From CAVPEW01 sp963703565 (GTDB lineage Bacteria; Actinomycetota; Acidimicrobiia; Acidimicrobiales; VFJN01), in the NCBI GenBank assembly GCA_963703565.1, contig CAVPEW010000075.1:1-64000 (forward strand): DNA of 64,000 nucleotides, in the 5' to 3' direction. The position numbers and the translations under genes are program-made. Shown in pieces: positions 51,488 through 60,623 of the stretch. Positions within the stretch are counted from its first letter, which is position 1, and each line of letters starts with the position of its first letter. The notes beneath the pieces were generated by a model, which worked only from the letters and a program-made list of their open reading frames with translations, was not told the origin of the DNA and made no database searches.

Positions 51488-53203
51488 GTGGCGACCCTGC
51501 GCGTGGCCCTGTGCCAGCTCGACACCGTGGTGGGAGATCTCGACGGGAACGTCGATCGGATCCTGGCCGCCTACCAGGAGGCCGAGAGGGCATCGGCCGA
51601 CGTAGCCGTGTTCCCGGAGCTGGCTGTGACGGGGTACCCGCCCGAGGACCTGCTCCTCAAGCCAGCGTTCGTGGCCGCCAACATCGACGCGCTCGACGCG
51701 ATCGCACGTCATAGCGGCGACTGCGCTGCAGTCGTCGGCTTCGTCGAGCTCGGCCGAGACCTGCACAATGCCGCCGCGGTGTGTGCCGGGGGCGTTGTGC
51801 GCGGCGTCTACCGGAAGCGCCACCTGCCCAACTACGCGGTGTTCGACGAGCAGCGCTACTTCACGGCAGGGCGCGGACCGCTCCACCTCTTCGAGATCGC
51901 CGGCGTGCGCGTCGGGATCTCGATCTGCGAGGACGCATGGAGCCCGGACGGGCCGATCGACGCCCAGGCCGACGGCGGCGCCGAGGTCCTGCTCAACCTC
52001 AACGCCTCCCCCTACTACCGCGGTCGCCTCGCCGAGCGTGAGCGCATGCTGGCCACCCGCGCCCAGGACGCCCACTGCCACCTGGTGTACGTCAACCAGG
52101 TCGGCGGCCAGGACGAGTTGGTGTTCGACGGGGCTTCGCTCATCGTGGATCGCGACGGCGAGGTCGTCCACCGCATGTCCCAGTTCCGCGAGGGTACCGA
52201 CATCGTCGACCTCGAGATCCGCCCCGTCTACCGCAAGAGGTTGCTAGACCCGCGGGGGCGGACATCGGCCGACCCCCTGCCGGCGACGGCCGTGTCGGAG
52301 CGCCCGGCCCGACACGGCGTCGAGAGGCCGGGGACCGTGGCGCGGGCTCTCGGGCCCGTCGACGAGGTCTACGAGGCCCTCGTGACCGCCACCCGCGGCT
52401 ACGTAACCAAGAACGGCTTCGTGGAGGTGGTCATCGGCCTCTCCGGGGGGGTCGACTCCTCCTTGGTCGCCGCCGTCGCCGTCGACGCGCTCGGCTCGGA
52501 CCGGGTGCACGGCGTGGCCATGCCGAGCCGCCACTCGAGCGACCACTCCCGCAGCGACGCCGAGCGTCTCGCCGAACGGCTGGGCATCGAGCTCCGAACC
52601 ATCGCGATCGAGCCCGCCCACCTCGCGTTCGAGGCGATGCTCGGACCGAGTCTCTCGGGGCACCCGGCGGAGCTGACCCATGAGAACCTCCAACCTCGGA
52701 TCCGAGGCGTGCTCCTGATGGCGCTGTCGAACACGTTCCCCGGGTGGCTGGTGCTGACCACCGGCAACAAGAGCGAACTGGCGGTGGGGTACTCGACCCT
52801 CTACGGCGACACGGCAGGAGGCTTCGCGGTCATCAAGGACGTCCCGAAGCTGCTCGTGTACGAGCTGTGCCGGGCACGGAACCAGCGTGCCGGCCGTGAC
52901 GTCATCCCCGAGGCGGTGCTCGCCAAGGCACCTTCGGCCGAGCTGCGACCGGACCAGCGCGACGACCAGACCCTGCCGCCCTACGAGGTCCTGGACCCCC
53001 TGCTGGAGGCCTACGTGGAGGACGACCGCACGAGAGCCGAGCTCGTCGCCGCAGGTCACGACGCCGCGCTGGTGGACCGCATCGCCCACCTCGTGGACCT
53101 CGCCGAGTACAAGCGTCGACAGAGCCCGCCCGGGCCCCGCCTGACCCCCAAGGCATTCGGCAAGGACCGACGGATGCCGATCACCAACCGGTTCCGGGGC
53201 TGA
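51488..53203 (+). CDS. nadE: Glutamine-dependent NAD+ synthetase
   Basis: Makes NAD+ from deamido-NAD+, ATP and glutamine-derived ammonia. The N-terminal nitrilase-like glutaminase has its Glu in FPELAVTGYPPEDL, Lys in YRKRHLPNY and Cys in ISICEDAW. The synthetase domain has the PP-loop VIGLSGGVDSSLVAAVA, LTTGNKSELAVGYSTLYGD (core TGNKSELAVGYSTLYGD), and the C-terminal KRRQSPPGPRLTPKAFGKDRRMPI (core SPPGPRLTPKAFGKDRR). 571 residues. GTG 51488 is chosen over 51467 as explained under the -10 box. Its glutamine need fits its place beside the glutamine synthetase island. Confidence 0.95.
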   Translation: MATLRVALCQLDTVVGDLDGNVDRILAAYQEAERASADVAVFPELAVTGYPPEDLLLKPAFVAANIDALDAIARHSGDCAAVVGFVELGRDLHNAAAVCAGGVVRGVYRKRHLPNYAVFDEQRYFTAGRGPLHLFEIAGVRVGISICEDAWSPDGPIDAQADGGAEVLLNLNASPYYRGRLAERERMLATRAQDAHCHLVYVNQVGGQDELVFDGASLIVDRDGEVVHRMSQFREGTDIVDLEIRPVYRKRLLDPRGRTSADPLPATAVSERPARHGVERPGTVARALGPVDEVYEALVTATRGYVTKNGFVEVVIGLSGGVDSSLVAAVAVDALGSDRVHGVAMPSRHSSDHSRSDAERLAERLGIELRTIAIEPAHLAFEAMLGPSLSGHPAELTHENLQPRIRGVLLMALSNTFPGWLVLTTGNKSELAVGYSTLYGDTAGGFAVIKDVPKLLVYELCRARNQRAGRDVIPEAVLAKAPSAELRPDQRDDQTLPPYEVLDPLLEAYVEDDRTRAELVAAGHDAALVDRIAHLVDLAEYKRRQSPPGPRLTPKAFGKDRRMPITNRFRG

Positions 53204-53207
53204 CGGC

Positions 53208-53774
53208 ATGGACCTGCCCGATCCCGGCGTCGCTCCCCTGACCTTGCTCGAGACCGCCGCTGCCTTGGACGGCTACCGGTGGGTGGAGGCGCACCTGTTC
53301 GCTCTGACCGGCCACTGGGCCACCTCGACCAGCATCGACGAGCTGGCCGCGTCTTGGTCGTCGCGCTCGCGCCGCCACGGCTGGCACCTCGAGATGTGGG
53401 AGGCGCGTCGCCCGCTGGTTGGCATCCCAGTCGAGCCGCCCGAGCAGCTCGACCACGCGCTCCGGGGACTCGCGGGCGTCGAGTCGGACCGGGCCCGACT
53501 GACCGTCCTGGACGATCTCGTGGTCCCGAAGCTCAGCGCAGCGCTCGAGAGCCACCGGCTCCGGGTCAACCCGCTGGCCGACGCCACGCTGGCTCGCACG
53601 CTGGACATGGTGCTCGCCGACCTGGCTGCCGACTCGGACGAGGGCGTCGCTCAGCGGCGAGCCCTGGACACCGATGCCGGTTACCGGACAGATGAGCCCG
53701 AGCCGGTCGCCGCCGTGCGCACGGTCCTGGCCCGGGCCGGTGGCCTGCTCCCCCCGCTGCCCCGGTCGCGCTGA
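53208..53774 (+). CDS. Conserved hypothetical, probably helical
   Basis: Unrecognised. 188 residues, four nucleotides after nadE and so probably cotranscribed. The pattern is alpha-helical with conserved-looking aromatic and histidine residues in DGYRWVEAHLFALTGHW and SRRHGWHLEMWEARRP, faintly like ferritin-type helical bundles. No metal motif E-x-x-H is clear, so no enzyme is claimed. Confidence 0.65.
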   Translation: MDLPDPGVAPLTLLETAAALDGYRWVEAHLFALTGHWATSTSIDELAASWSSRSRRHGWHLEMWEARRPLVGIPVEPPEQLDHALRGLAGVESDRARLTVLDDLVVPKLSAALESHRLRVNPLADATLARTLDMVLADLAADSDEGVAQRRALDTDAGYRTDEPEPVAAVRTVLARAGGLLPPLPRSR

Positions 53775-53902
53775 CCGTCACTGGCGCAGCCAGGTGAGAC
53801 CCGTTCGCAGGACGACGTGCCCGCGGGACGAGGTGCCCTCCCGCCAGGCACCCTGCCGAGTCGCCGCTCCTGGCCTCCGGACAGCGGCCCCCGGTTCCAG
53901 GC

Positions 53903-54811
53903 TCAGGGCGACTGGTCGTCGGCCCGGCCAGCATTGCCCGACGGGGTGGCGCCGGCACGTCCCTGCCCACCCGATCCCGCGCCGGCGGGATCGAGGGGCA
54001 CGTCATGCTTGCTTCCCGACGCGCCAGGCGTCTCGGCGGGCGGACCTGCGGCGCCACCGACACCGGCTCGTTCACCCCGCTCGGCGTCGGGCTGCGCTGC
54101 GGGCCCCTTCGGCTGCTGTCGGGCGCTGTCGGAGCCGCCGGTGGCTCGCGCCCGAGCCGACTCGGCCGACCCACCTACTCCATCCTCGGGGCCCCCTGCG
54201 GCGTTCGAGGTGCCTGCGCCGATCCCCTTGCCCGCGACGCTCGGGTCCAGGGCCCGGCGCACGCCGATGCGGCCGAGGCCAGCCGGGGGGGCTGCGTCGT
54301 CGGTCGTCCTTCCGTCCGGAAGGTCCAGACCGATCACCGATGCTCCCGTGGAGACCACCCGCTGCAGATCGCCCGGCAGGGCCTCGCGGGAAGCGGCGGT
54401 GAGCAAGGCGACTACGGCCAGCGCCGCGGCAGCGGCGAGCTGCAGTCGACGGCGGGTGGCGACGACGACACCGGCCGAGTCGCGCCCGGGCGAGGATCGG
54501 GATCGCCCTGCCCGCGGCATGACCGGCTCGAGGGCCTCGGAAGGCCGGCGAGGCACCGTAGGGCGGACCGTCGCGGCCCGTCGGTGCGCAGCCGTGCGTC
54601 GGACTGCGATCTCGAGCTCGGGCCGCATCGACAGCGCTGGGCCGCGGAGGTCTCGAACGGCGGCGAGCACGGCCGCCGTGGCTGCCAGATCGGCGCGGCC
54701 GTCGGGCGCGGCACCGCACATCAAGAGCTCCACCTCGGCGTCGGTGAGCCACCCATCGCTGGCCCGCACGGCGTCGTGGTCCTCCCGCGGTGGTTCCGGC
54801 TGAGGGATCAT
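53903..54811 (-). CDS. Putative anti-sigma factor / single-pass membrane protein
   Basis: Overlaps the ECF sigma gene upstream by four bases (ATGA), the usual place for its anti-sigma factor. A cytoplasmic N-terminal part (about 115 residues: EVELLMCGAAPDG, TAAVLAAVRDLRG) is followed by one membrane helix (LQLAAAAALAVVALLTAA, near residue 125) and a long low-complexity Gly/Pro/Ser exterior. A zinc anti-sigma motif (H-x3-C-x2-C) is not visible, so the assignment rests on position and topology. 302 residues. Confidence 0.6.
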   Translation of the reverse strand: MIPQPEPPREDHDAVRASDGWLTDAEVELLMCGAAPDGRADLAATAAVLAAVRDLRGPALSMRPELEIAVRRTAAHRRAATVRPTVPRRPSEALEPVMPRAGRSRSSPGRDSAGVVVATRRRLQLAAAAALAVVALLTAASREALPGDLQRVVSTGASVIGLDLPDGRTTDDAAPPAGLGRIGVRRALDPSVAGKGIGAGTSNAAGGPEDGVGGSAESARARATGGSDSARQQPKGPAAQPDAERGERAGVGGAAGPPAETPGASGSKHDVPLDPAGAGSGGQGRAGATPSGNAGRADDQSP

Positions 54812-55434
54812 CGCAGCGTCCTCGCCGCGTCCAGCTGACGTCGGAGCGAGGCGATCGCTCGGTGCTGGAGGGCTTTGACGGCGCCCTGGGTGCGCCCGGT
54901 CGCCCGGGCGACCTCGGCCACGGGGAGGTCGGCCACCACTCGTAGCAGGACCACCTCCCGCTGGTCGGGCGACAGGTTGCCGAGCAGCGCTGCCACTCGA
55001 GCCGAGCCGAGGGCATCGAGAGCGTCGGCCTCCGCGTCACCGGTCCAGCTGGCATCGTCCACATCGGCGGCGCTGTCGACCGGCGGCCGCCGGGAAGCCC
55101 GGCGCCGCTCGTCGACCATCCGATGGTGTGCGATGGTGAACACCCAGGCGCGGAAGCCGTCTTCGGTTCCCTCGAACGAGTCGAGGCGGGCGTGCACCTG
55201 GGCGAAGACCTCGTTGGTGACCGAGTCCACCTCCGTTACGCCGTGCAGGCGCAGGTAGTTCGCCACCGACGGCGCAAGAGCCCGGAAGATCGACTCGAAG
55301 GCCTCGACCGACCCCCGGGCGGCCTCGGCGGCGGACTCTCCCAGGGAGACCTCGGCCCACGGGCGGCGCGGCGGCGCAGCCGCAGGCGCGCGCCGCTGGG
55401 CACGCAGAAGCCCGGTCCCCTTGGATCCCTCCAT
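54808..55434 (-). CDS. ECF-type RNA polymerase sigma factor
   Basis: Sigma-70 family protein with region 2 (SVEAFESIFRALAPSVANYL, VFAQVHARLDSF, FRAWVFTIAHHRMVDERRR core WVFTIAHHRMVDERR) and region 4 (LSPDQREVVLLRVVADLPVAEVARATG core DQREVVLLRVVADLPVAEVA, GAVKALQHRAIASLRRQL). 208 residues from ATG 55434; the extension upstream is low-complexity. Coupled to the putative anti-sigma gene. Divergent from the group 2 sigma gene 216 bases away. Confidence 0.9.
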   Translation of the reverse strand: MEGSKGTGLLRAQRRAPAAAPPRRPWAEVSLGESAAEAARGSVEAFESIFRALAPSVANYLRLHGVTEVDSVTNEVFAQVHARLDSFEGTEDGFRAWVFTIAHHRMVDERRRASRRPPVDSAADVDDASWTGDAEADALDALGSARVAALLGNLSPDQREVVLLRVVADLPVAEVARATGRTQGAVKALQHRAIASLRRQLDAARTLR

Positions 55435-55649
55435 CTCCGCCTCCGATTCGGCGGTCACGCTAGCGGCTCGCCCGGGCCCCTCGGGTGGCGCCATCGCTGG
55501 TCGACGACGGGGCCGCAGCCCTTGACCGCGGGGGTATCGTGACTCCGCAACCCGATCACGCGCCTGGTGCGTGTCCGTCTGCCCGAGCGTTGCCGTTGGC
55601 ACCCATGTGCTCTGCGTCGCAACGTCGAACCCGATAGAAGGTGCCAGCA

Positions 55650-56597
55650 GTGCCGAAGGAGCGTGTCGAGCGGGACGAGGAAGATCTCGTCCGCCTCTAC
55701 CTCACCGACATCGGCCAGTATCCCCTGTTGACCAAGGACGACGAGGTTCGCCTGGCTCAGCTGATCGAGTCCGGCAACGAGGCCCGTGCGATCCTCGAGG
55801 TGGGGGCCGAGGACGGTAGGCCTCTCAGCGTCGCTCGGCGACGGGAGGTCCGCCGCACTGCTCGCGAGGGTGAGATGGCCGAGCGGACCTTCGTGCAGTC
55901 GAACCTCCGCCTGGTCGTGTCGATCGCCAAGAAGTACCAGGCATCGGGCCTGCCGCTACTGGACCTGATCCAGGAGGGCAACCTCGGTCTGATGCACGCC
56001 GTCGAGAAGTTCGACTGGCGCAAGGGCTTCAAGTTCTCCACCTACGCCACTTGGTGGATCCGCCAAGCCATCACCCGCGGGATCGCCAACACGGGCCGAA
56101 CCATCCGCCTGCCGGTCCACGCGGGCGACACGCTGGCCCGCCTCCAGAAGGCCCGGGCGCGACTCGAGCTGAAGTTGGGCCGACCGGCCACGCTCGCCGA
56201 GCTCTCGGCAGAGGTCGAGATGCCCGAGGACAAGGTCACCGAAGCGCTGCGCTTCGCTGCCGAGCCGCTGTCACTGTCGGAACCACTCCGCGAGGACGGC
56301 GATGCCGAGCTCGGTGACGTTGTCGAGGACCGGGCAGCGGAGTCTCCTTTCGAGGTTGCCGCCACTGCGCTGCTCCCGGATGAGATCAACCGTCTCCTGG
56401 CCCCGCTCGACGACCGCGAGCGCGAGATCCTCAAGCTCCGCTTCGGGCTCGATCGTGGAGAGCCGCGCACCCTCGAGGAGGTCGGGGAGCACTTCAACCT
56501 GACCCGTGAGCGGATCCGCCAGATCGAGGCCAGGGCGATGTCGAAGCTGCGCCACCCCAGTTCCGACACCGGCGCACGAGACCTGCTCGCCGTCTGA
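55650..56597 (+). CDS. Group 2 RNA polymerase sigma factor (SigA/SigB-like)
   Basis: 315 residues without region 1.1. Region 1.2 (VRLYLTDIGQYPLLTKDDEV core LYLTDIGQYPLLTKDDE), region 2 (SNLRLVVSIAKKYQ, LDLIQEGNLGLMHAVEKFDW core DLIQEGNLGLMHAVEKFD, STYATWWIRQAITR), region 3 (RPATLAELSAEV) and region 4 (DDREREILKLRFGLDRG, TLEEVGEHFNLTRERIRQIEARA core FNLTRERIRQIEARA). It would recognise primary-sigma-like promoters. GTG 55650 is preferred because AGAAGG lies 8 bases upstream. It precedes the Tad pilus locus. Confidence 0.93.
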   Translation: MPKERVERDEEDLVRLYLTDIGQYPLLTKDDEVRLAQLIESGNEARAILEVGAEDGRPLSVARRREVRRTAREGEMAERTFVQSNLRLVVSIAKKYQASGLPLLDLIQEGNLGLMHAVEKFDWRKGFKFSTYATWWIRQAITRGIANTGRTIRLPVHAGDTLARLQKARARLELKLGRPATLAELSAEVEMPEDKVTEALRFAAEPLSLSEPLREDGDAELGDVVEDRAAESPFEVAATALLPDEINRLLAPLDDREREILKLRFGLDRGEPRTLEEVGEHFNLTRERIRQIEARAMSKLRHPSSDTGARDLLAV

Positions 56598-56682
56598 CGG
56601 CTACCACTCGCACGAGCGGCCGGGCGGCGGCTCCTCGCGGGCTCGGCGGCACCGCTCGAGCCCGGAGGCTACGCTCGCACCC

Positions 56683-56757
56683 ATGAAGAAGTTGTTGCTC
56701 CTCGTGATCGCGGCCGGCCTGCTCAGCGTGCTAGTCCGCAAGGTCCGCACCGTCTGA
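56683..56757 (+). CDS. Tiny single-pass membrane peptide (24 aa)
   Basis: ATG 56683 follows TACGCT (56670-56675) by 7 bases. The peptide is MKKLLLLVIAAGLLSVLV plus RKVRTV: two lysines, a membrane helix and a basic tail. It resembles the first half of small actinobacterial DLW-39-type proteins but lacks their acidic tail. Too short for any confident family assignment. Confidence 0.45.
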   Translation: MKKLLLLVIAAGLLSVLVRKVRTV

Positions 56758-56923
56758 CGGGTTCCTCCCAGCCCGCGCCACGAGCGCGATCAACGGCTGG
56801 GACGGCGAGAGCAAGACGCCTCCTCGACCCCTTGCGGGTACCGGGTAGCGGGCTCTAAGTTCCATCTGCTTTCCCCAGTGGTTCGAAGGTGCGCAACGCA
56901 CCCGGTCACAGAGGAGAGCGATC

Positions 56924-57571
56924 GTGCTGATCGGATGCTGGTCGGCCAAGGGCGGAGCTGGGGCAACGGTGGTTTCCGCGGCACTGGCACTGGTGTGCCG
57001 CCGCCATTCGCCGGACGGAGTCCTGCTGGTGGATCTCGCCGGTGACCTGCCAGCCGCTCTGGGCATCGCCGAGCCGGCCAGTCCAGGCCTCGCCGGTTGG
57101 TGCGCAGCCGGCGACGGCGTCCCGGTCGACGCGCTGGCCCGCCTGGAGGTGCCCGTCGGCGACGCGATGAGCCTGTTACCGCGGGGCGAGGGGGACTTCG
57201 ACCCCACCCGGGGGCAGGTGCTCGGTGCGCTGCTCGCCGCCGACGGTAGAACCGTGGTGGCCGACTGTGGAACCCGGCCGTCCGGAGCCGCCCTGTCCGT
57301 GGCGGCAGGCGCGACGCGCTCGGTGCTGGTGATCCGACCGTGCTTCCTGTCGTTGCGGCGCGCTCTGGCCGGGACGCTCGTGCCATCGGAGATCGTGGTG
57401 GTCGGCGAGCCGGGCCGCGCCCTGGACCGCCACGACATCGCCGACACCATCGGCGCGCCGGTGCGGGCCGAGGTGCCCCTCGACCCGGCCGTGGCACGAG
57501 CTGTCGATGCCGGTCTGCTGGCGGCTCGGCTTCCCCGCACCCTCGAACGAGGCCTCCGCCATGCCGCTTGA
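56924..57571 (+). CDS. CpaE-like MinD/ParA-family ATPase of the Tad pilus
   Basis: Polar-localisation or assembly ATPase of tight-adherence pili. 215 residues; GTG 56924 has GAGGAG upstream. The deviant P-loop reads SAKGGAGATVVSAALAL, with the signature Lys but Ala in place of the second Lys, and VLLVDLAGDLPAALG follows. There is no N-terminal receiver domain, as in many actinobacterial CpaE. The tadA start overlaps its end by 11 bases, so it is the first gene of the pilus operon. Confidence 0.8.
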   Translation: MLIGCWSAKGGAGATVVSAALALVCRRHSPDGVLLVDLAGDLPAALGIAEPASPGLAGWCAAGDGVPVDALARLEVPVGDAMSLLPRGEGDFDPTRGQVLGALLAADGRTVVADCGTRPSGAALSVAAGATRSVLVIRPCFLSLRRALAGTLVPSEIVVVGEPGRALDRHDIADTIGAPVRAEVPLDPAVARAVDAGLLAARLPRTLERGLRHAA

Positions 57572-58724
57572 CGCGGCCGCGACCGCAGCGGCTGTCCACG
57601 ACGAACTGGTTCGTGGCGACCCTGCGGTGCTCGGCGATCCGGCGGCGGTGCGAGCCCGGGTTCGCGCCGCGTTCCCAGTCACGTCCGAGTCGACCGTCGC
57701 CGAGATCACCCGTCGGGTGCTGGACCGCGCCCGCGGCCTGGGGCCACTCGAGCCGATGCTGGCAGACCCCGAGGTCACCGAGGTAATGGTCAACGGACCG
57801 GGGCCGGTTTGGATCGAGCGCCGAGGGCGCCTGGAGCGCACCGATGTCTCGCTCGACCACGACCTGATCTCGCTGATCGTCGAGCGCATCGTGGCCCCAC
57901 TGGGCAGGCGGGTCGACCGAACCGCGCCACTCGTCGACGCGCGCCTCCCCGACGGGTCACGGGTCAACGTGATCGTGCCGCCGCTGGCCGTGGACGGGCC
58001 CTGCGTCACGATCCGTCGCTTCGGTGCCCGTCGCTTCGACCTCGCCGAGCTCTGCGGGCCAGGAGTCGACGAGCTGCTGCGTTGGGCGGTGTCCGCACGC
58101 GCCAACCTCGTGGTGAGCGGCGGTGCGGGCGCCGGCAAGACCACAGTTCTCAACGCGCTGGCCGCCGCTCTGCCCGACGGTGAGCGGATCGTGACCATCG
58201 AGGACGCGGCCGAGCTCCAGCTCCCTGCGCCCCACGTGGTGCGCCTCGAGGCGCGCCCCGCGTCGGCCGACGGCCTGGGGGAGGTGACGATCCGGGACCT
58301 GGTTCGCAACGCCCTCAGAATGCGCCCCGACCGCATCATCGTCGGCGAGGTCCGAGGAGCCGAGGCGCTCGACATGGTGCAGGCCATGAACACCGGGCAC
58401 GAGGGCTCGCTCACGACCTGCCACGCGAACGGTCCCGAAGACGCTCTGCGACGCCTCGAGACGATGGTGTCCTGGAGCGACGCTGCCCTGCCGCTGACCG
58501 CCGTGCGCGATCACTTGGGAGCCGCTATCGATCTCGTCGTCCACGTGGCTCGCTCAGCGGGCGGCCGACGCGGCGTGGTCGGCGTCGCCGAGGTGCTTCC
58601 CGAGGACCTCGGAACGGTACGCGTACGCGAGCTCGCCGATCGGGCCGGGTTGCACGCCCTGCCCCGTCGCCCGAGGCGGGACCCTGACGCGCCGGCCCCC
58701 GACCCAGTCTGGTGCGACCAGTGA
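57561..58724 (+). CDS. tadA: Tad pilus assembly ATPase TadA/CpaF
   Basis: Hexameric secretion ATPase powering pilus extension and retraction. 387 residues from ATG 57561. VTEVMVNGPGPVWIERRG (core EVMVNGPGPVWIERR) marks the N-terminal domain; the P-loop is VSGGAGAGKTTVLNALA; the Asp box IVTIEDAAELQLP, Walker B region RPDRIIVGEVRGAEALDMVQAMNTGH (core DRIIVGEVRGAEALDMVQ) and the His box TTCHANGPEDALRRLETM follow. Operon with tadB by GTGA overlap. Confidence 0.94.
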   Translation: MPLDAAATAAAVHDELVRGDPAVLGDPAAVRARVRAAFPVTSESTVAEITRRVLDRARGLGPLEPMLADPEVTEVMVNGPGPVWIERRGRLERTDVSLDHDLISLIVERIVAPLGRRVDRTAPLVDARLPDGSRVNVIVPPLAVDGPCVTIRRFGARRFDLAELCGPGVDELLRWAVSARANLVVSGGAGAGKTTVLNALAAALPDGERIVTIEDAAELQLPAPHVVRLEARPASADGLGEVTIRDLVRNALRMRPDRIIVGEVRGAEALDMVQAMNTGHEGSLTTCHANGPEDALRRLETMVSWSDAALPLTAVRDHLGAAIDLVVHVARSAGGRRGVVGVAEVLPEDLGTVRVRELADRAGLHALPRRPRRDPDAPAPDPVWCDQ

Positions 58725-59590
58725 ACGCGCCAGCCCGCGCCGGGTTGATCCCCAGGTCACGGTCGGCGACCCGGCGCCGACTCGCGAAGCTCCACACGGC
58801 GGACCTTGCCCCCGCTCCAGCCAGCGAGCTCCAGTCCCTCGTGGTCCTTGCCGACCACGCCGGTCTCGCCATCTCCGCTCGGACGCTCGAGCTGGCCGCC
58901 TCCGGGGCCACCGTCGTAGCGCTCGCCAGCCTCCCGGCGGTAGCGCTGCTCGGAGGCCGCTCACTGCTCGTCGTCGTGCCGACGGTACTGGTGGCCGCAC
59001 TGTGCCGTCTCGGGCCGCACCTGGTACGCCAGCCCCTCGAGGCTCGGGCCCGGAGCCGCCGAGACAAGGCCTTGCCCGCCACCCTCGAGAGCCTCGCCGG
59101 CGAGCTGCGATCCGGAGCCAGCCTGCGCACCGCTATCGCGACCGTGGCGGCACGCACGCCCGGTCGGCTCGGAGTGGAGCTCGCCAGGGTCCGCGACTCG
59201 CTCGGCGCTGGAGCAGGCGTTGGCGATGCCGTGCGCGATTGGCGCGACGGGTCCGACTCGTCCGAGGTCACCATCGCGGCGACCGCCATGGTCCTGGCAG
59301 CAACGAGCGGCGGCCCGGCGGCACGCTCGATCGACGCGGTCGCGGCCTCGTTGCGTGAGCGCGCCCAGGTTCGAGCCGAGGCGCGCGCTCTGGCGACCCA
59401 GGCCCGCGCCTCGGCGGCAGTGCTGGGCCTCGCCCCGGCCGGGTTCGCCCTTGTGGTGGCCGCCGTCGACCCTCGGGCCGCCGCCTTCCTGGTTCGGCCC
59501 GGCCTCGGCCTGGCCTGCGCCGTGGTGGGCCTTGCCCTTCTCGGCACAGGCCTGTGGTGGATGCACCGCATCGTGCGAGACGTGGGATGA
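58721..59590 (+). CDS. tadB: Tad pilus inner-membrane platform protein TadB
   Basis: Type II secretion F-domain protein. Two helices near residues 45-85 (ATVVALASLPAVALLGG, LLVVVPTVLVAALC), the cytoplasmic F domain with LPATLESLAGELRSGASLRTA (core LESLAGELRSGASLRTA), and two C-terminal helices (AVLGLAPAGFALVVAA, LGLACAVVGLALLGTG). 289 residues. GTG 58721 is a four-base overlap with tadA. Confidence 0.85.
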   Translation: MNAPARAGLIPRSRSATRRRLAKLHTADLAPAPASELQSLVVLADHAGLAISARTLELAASGATVVALASLPAVALLGGRSLLVVVPTVLVAALCRLGPHLVRQPLEARARSRRDKALPATLESLAGELRSGASLRTAIATVAARTPGRLGVELARVRDSLGAGAGVGDAVRDWRDGSDSSEVTIAATAMVLAATSGGPAARSIDAVAASLRERAQVRAEARALATQARASAAVLGLAPAGFALVVAAVDPRAAAFLVRPGLGLACAVVGLALLGTGLWWMHRIVRDVG

Positions 59591-60327
59591 ACGCCGCCTC
59601 CCACGCCGCCGGAGCGATCCTGGCCACCGGTTCGCTGGGAGCGGCCCTCGTCGTGGCGACTCTGCCCGCCGGCAGTCGACGACCAGGAGGCCGCGACCCT
59701 GGCCCCGGCCCGACCGTCCCAGCCTCGATCGGCTCCGCGGGCCGGGCCTGGAGGGCGGCCGGTGCGGTCGCCCTCTGCCTGGTCGCAGCCGCTGTCGCTC
59801 TTCCGCTGGGGCTGCTCGTGGGGTTCGGGCTGTGGATGCGGCCGCGTGTGGTCCGACTCCGCGCGGCCCGCGCGGCCCGCCTGGGCCTCGGGGAGGATCT
59901 ACCCGAGGTCGTCGAGATGCTCCGGCTCTGCGTGGGTGCCGGCCACGATGCCGGGGCCGCAGTGGCACTGGTGGCAGCCACCGGCACGGGCCCGGTCGCT
60001 CAGGCACTAGGCGTGGCCCGCGCAGAGGCCGGAGCCGGCTCCTCGCTCGCCGATTCCCTAGGTCGTTCCCTCGGTGCTCTGGGCCAGGGACCGCGGGCGC
60101 TCGCCCACCAACTCGGTGACCACCTCCGCCACGGCACTGCCCTTCTACCGATGCTCGATCAGCGTGCCCACGAGTTGCGCCTGTCACGGCGGCGACGCGC
60201 CGAGGAACGGGCCCGCAGGGTCCCGGTGCGAGTGCTGTTGCCTCTCGTCACCTGCGTGTTACCGGCCTTCGCGCTGCTCACGGTCATCCCCCTTCTCGCC
60301 GGATCGCTCGGCTCCCTAGTGGCGTAG
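59587..60327 (+). CDS. tadC: Tad pilus inner-membrane platform protein TadC
   Basis: Second F-domain platform protein, coupled to tadB by ATGA. Helices at about 9-27, 58-82 and near the C-terminus (VLLPLVTCVLPAFALLTVIPLLAG core LVTCVLPAFALLTVIPLL). The F domain has LPEVVEMLRLCVGAGHDAGAAVALVA (core EVVEMLRLCVGAGHDAGA). 246 residues. Confidence 0.83.
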   Translation: MNAASHAAGAILATGSLGAALVVATLPAGSRRPGGRDPGPGPTVPASIGSAGRAWRAAGAVALCLVAAAVALPLGLLVGFGLWMRPRVVRLRAARAARLGLGEDLPEVVEMLRLCVGAGHDAGAAVALVAATGTGPVAQALGVARAEAGAGSSLADSLGRSLGALGQGPRALAHQLGDHLRHGTALLPMLDQRAHELRLSRRRRAEERARRVPVRVLLPLVTCVLPAFALLTVIPLLAGSLGSLVA

Positions 60328-60395
60328 CCGCCTCTCGCTCGCCGGCCCAGCCGGCTGGCCACGACCGCAATCCATGCGAAGAACGAGGTAACGAC

Positions 60396-60623
60396 ATGCT
60401 CCATCTCTGCACCGCTCTGCATCTGTGGGCGGCAGGCACCGGTCGCGCAGCGCTGGTGCGCCTGCACCGGGACGATCGTGGCCAGTCCACAGCCGAGTAC
60501 GCCCTGGTTCTGCTCGGCGCGGCCACCGTGGCGATGCTCCTGGTCGCCTGGGCCAGCAAGACCGACAAGATCGGCGACCTCCTCGACGGGGTCGTCGACG
60601 AGGTGCTGGACAAGGTGTCGTGA
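60396..60623 (+). CDS. flp: Flp-type pilin (DUF4244-like)
   Basis: Major pilin of the Tad locus. The prepilin signature is DRGQSTAEYALVLLGAATVA: cleavage by a TadV-like peptidase would fall before the hydrophobic stretch, and Glu and Tyr occur at the positions typical of Flp pilins. 75 residues from ATG 60396. No prepilin peptidase gene is in the window. Confidence 0.85.
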   Translation: MLHLCTALHLWAAGTGRAALVRLHRDDRGQSTAEYALVLLGAATVAMLLVAWASKTDKIGDLLDGVVDEVLDKVS

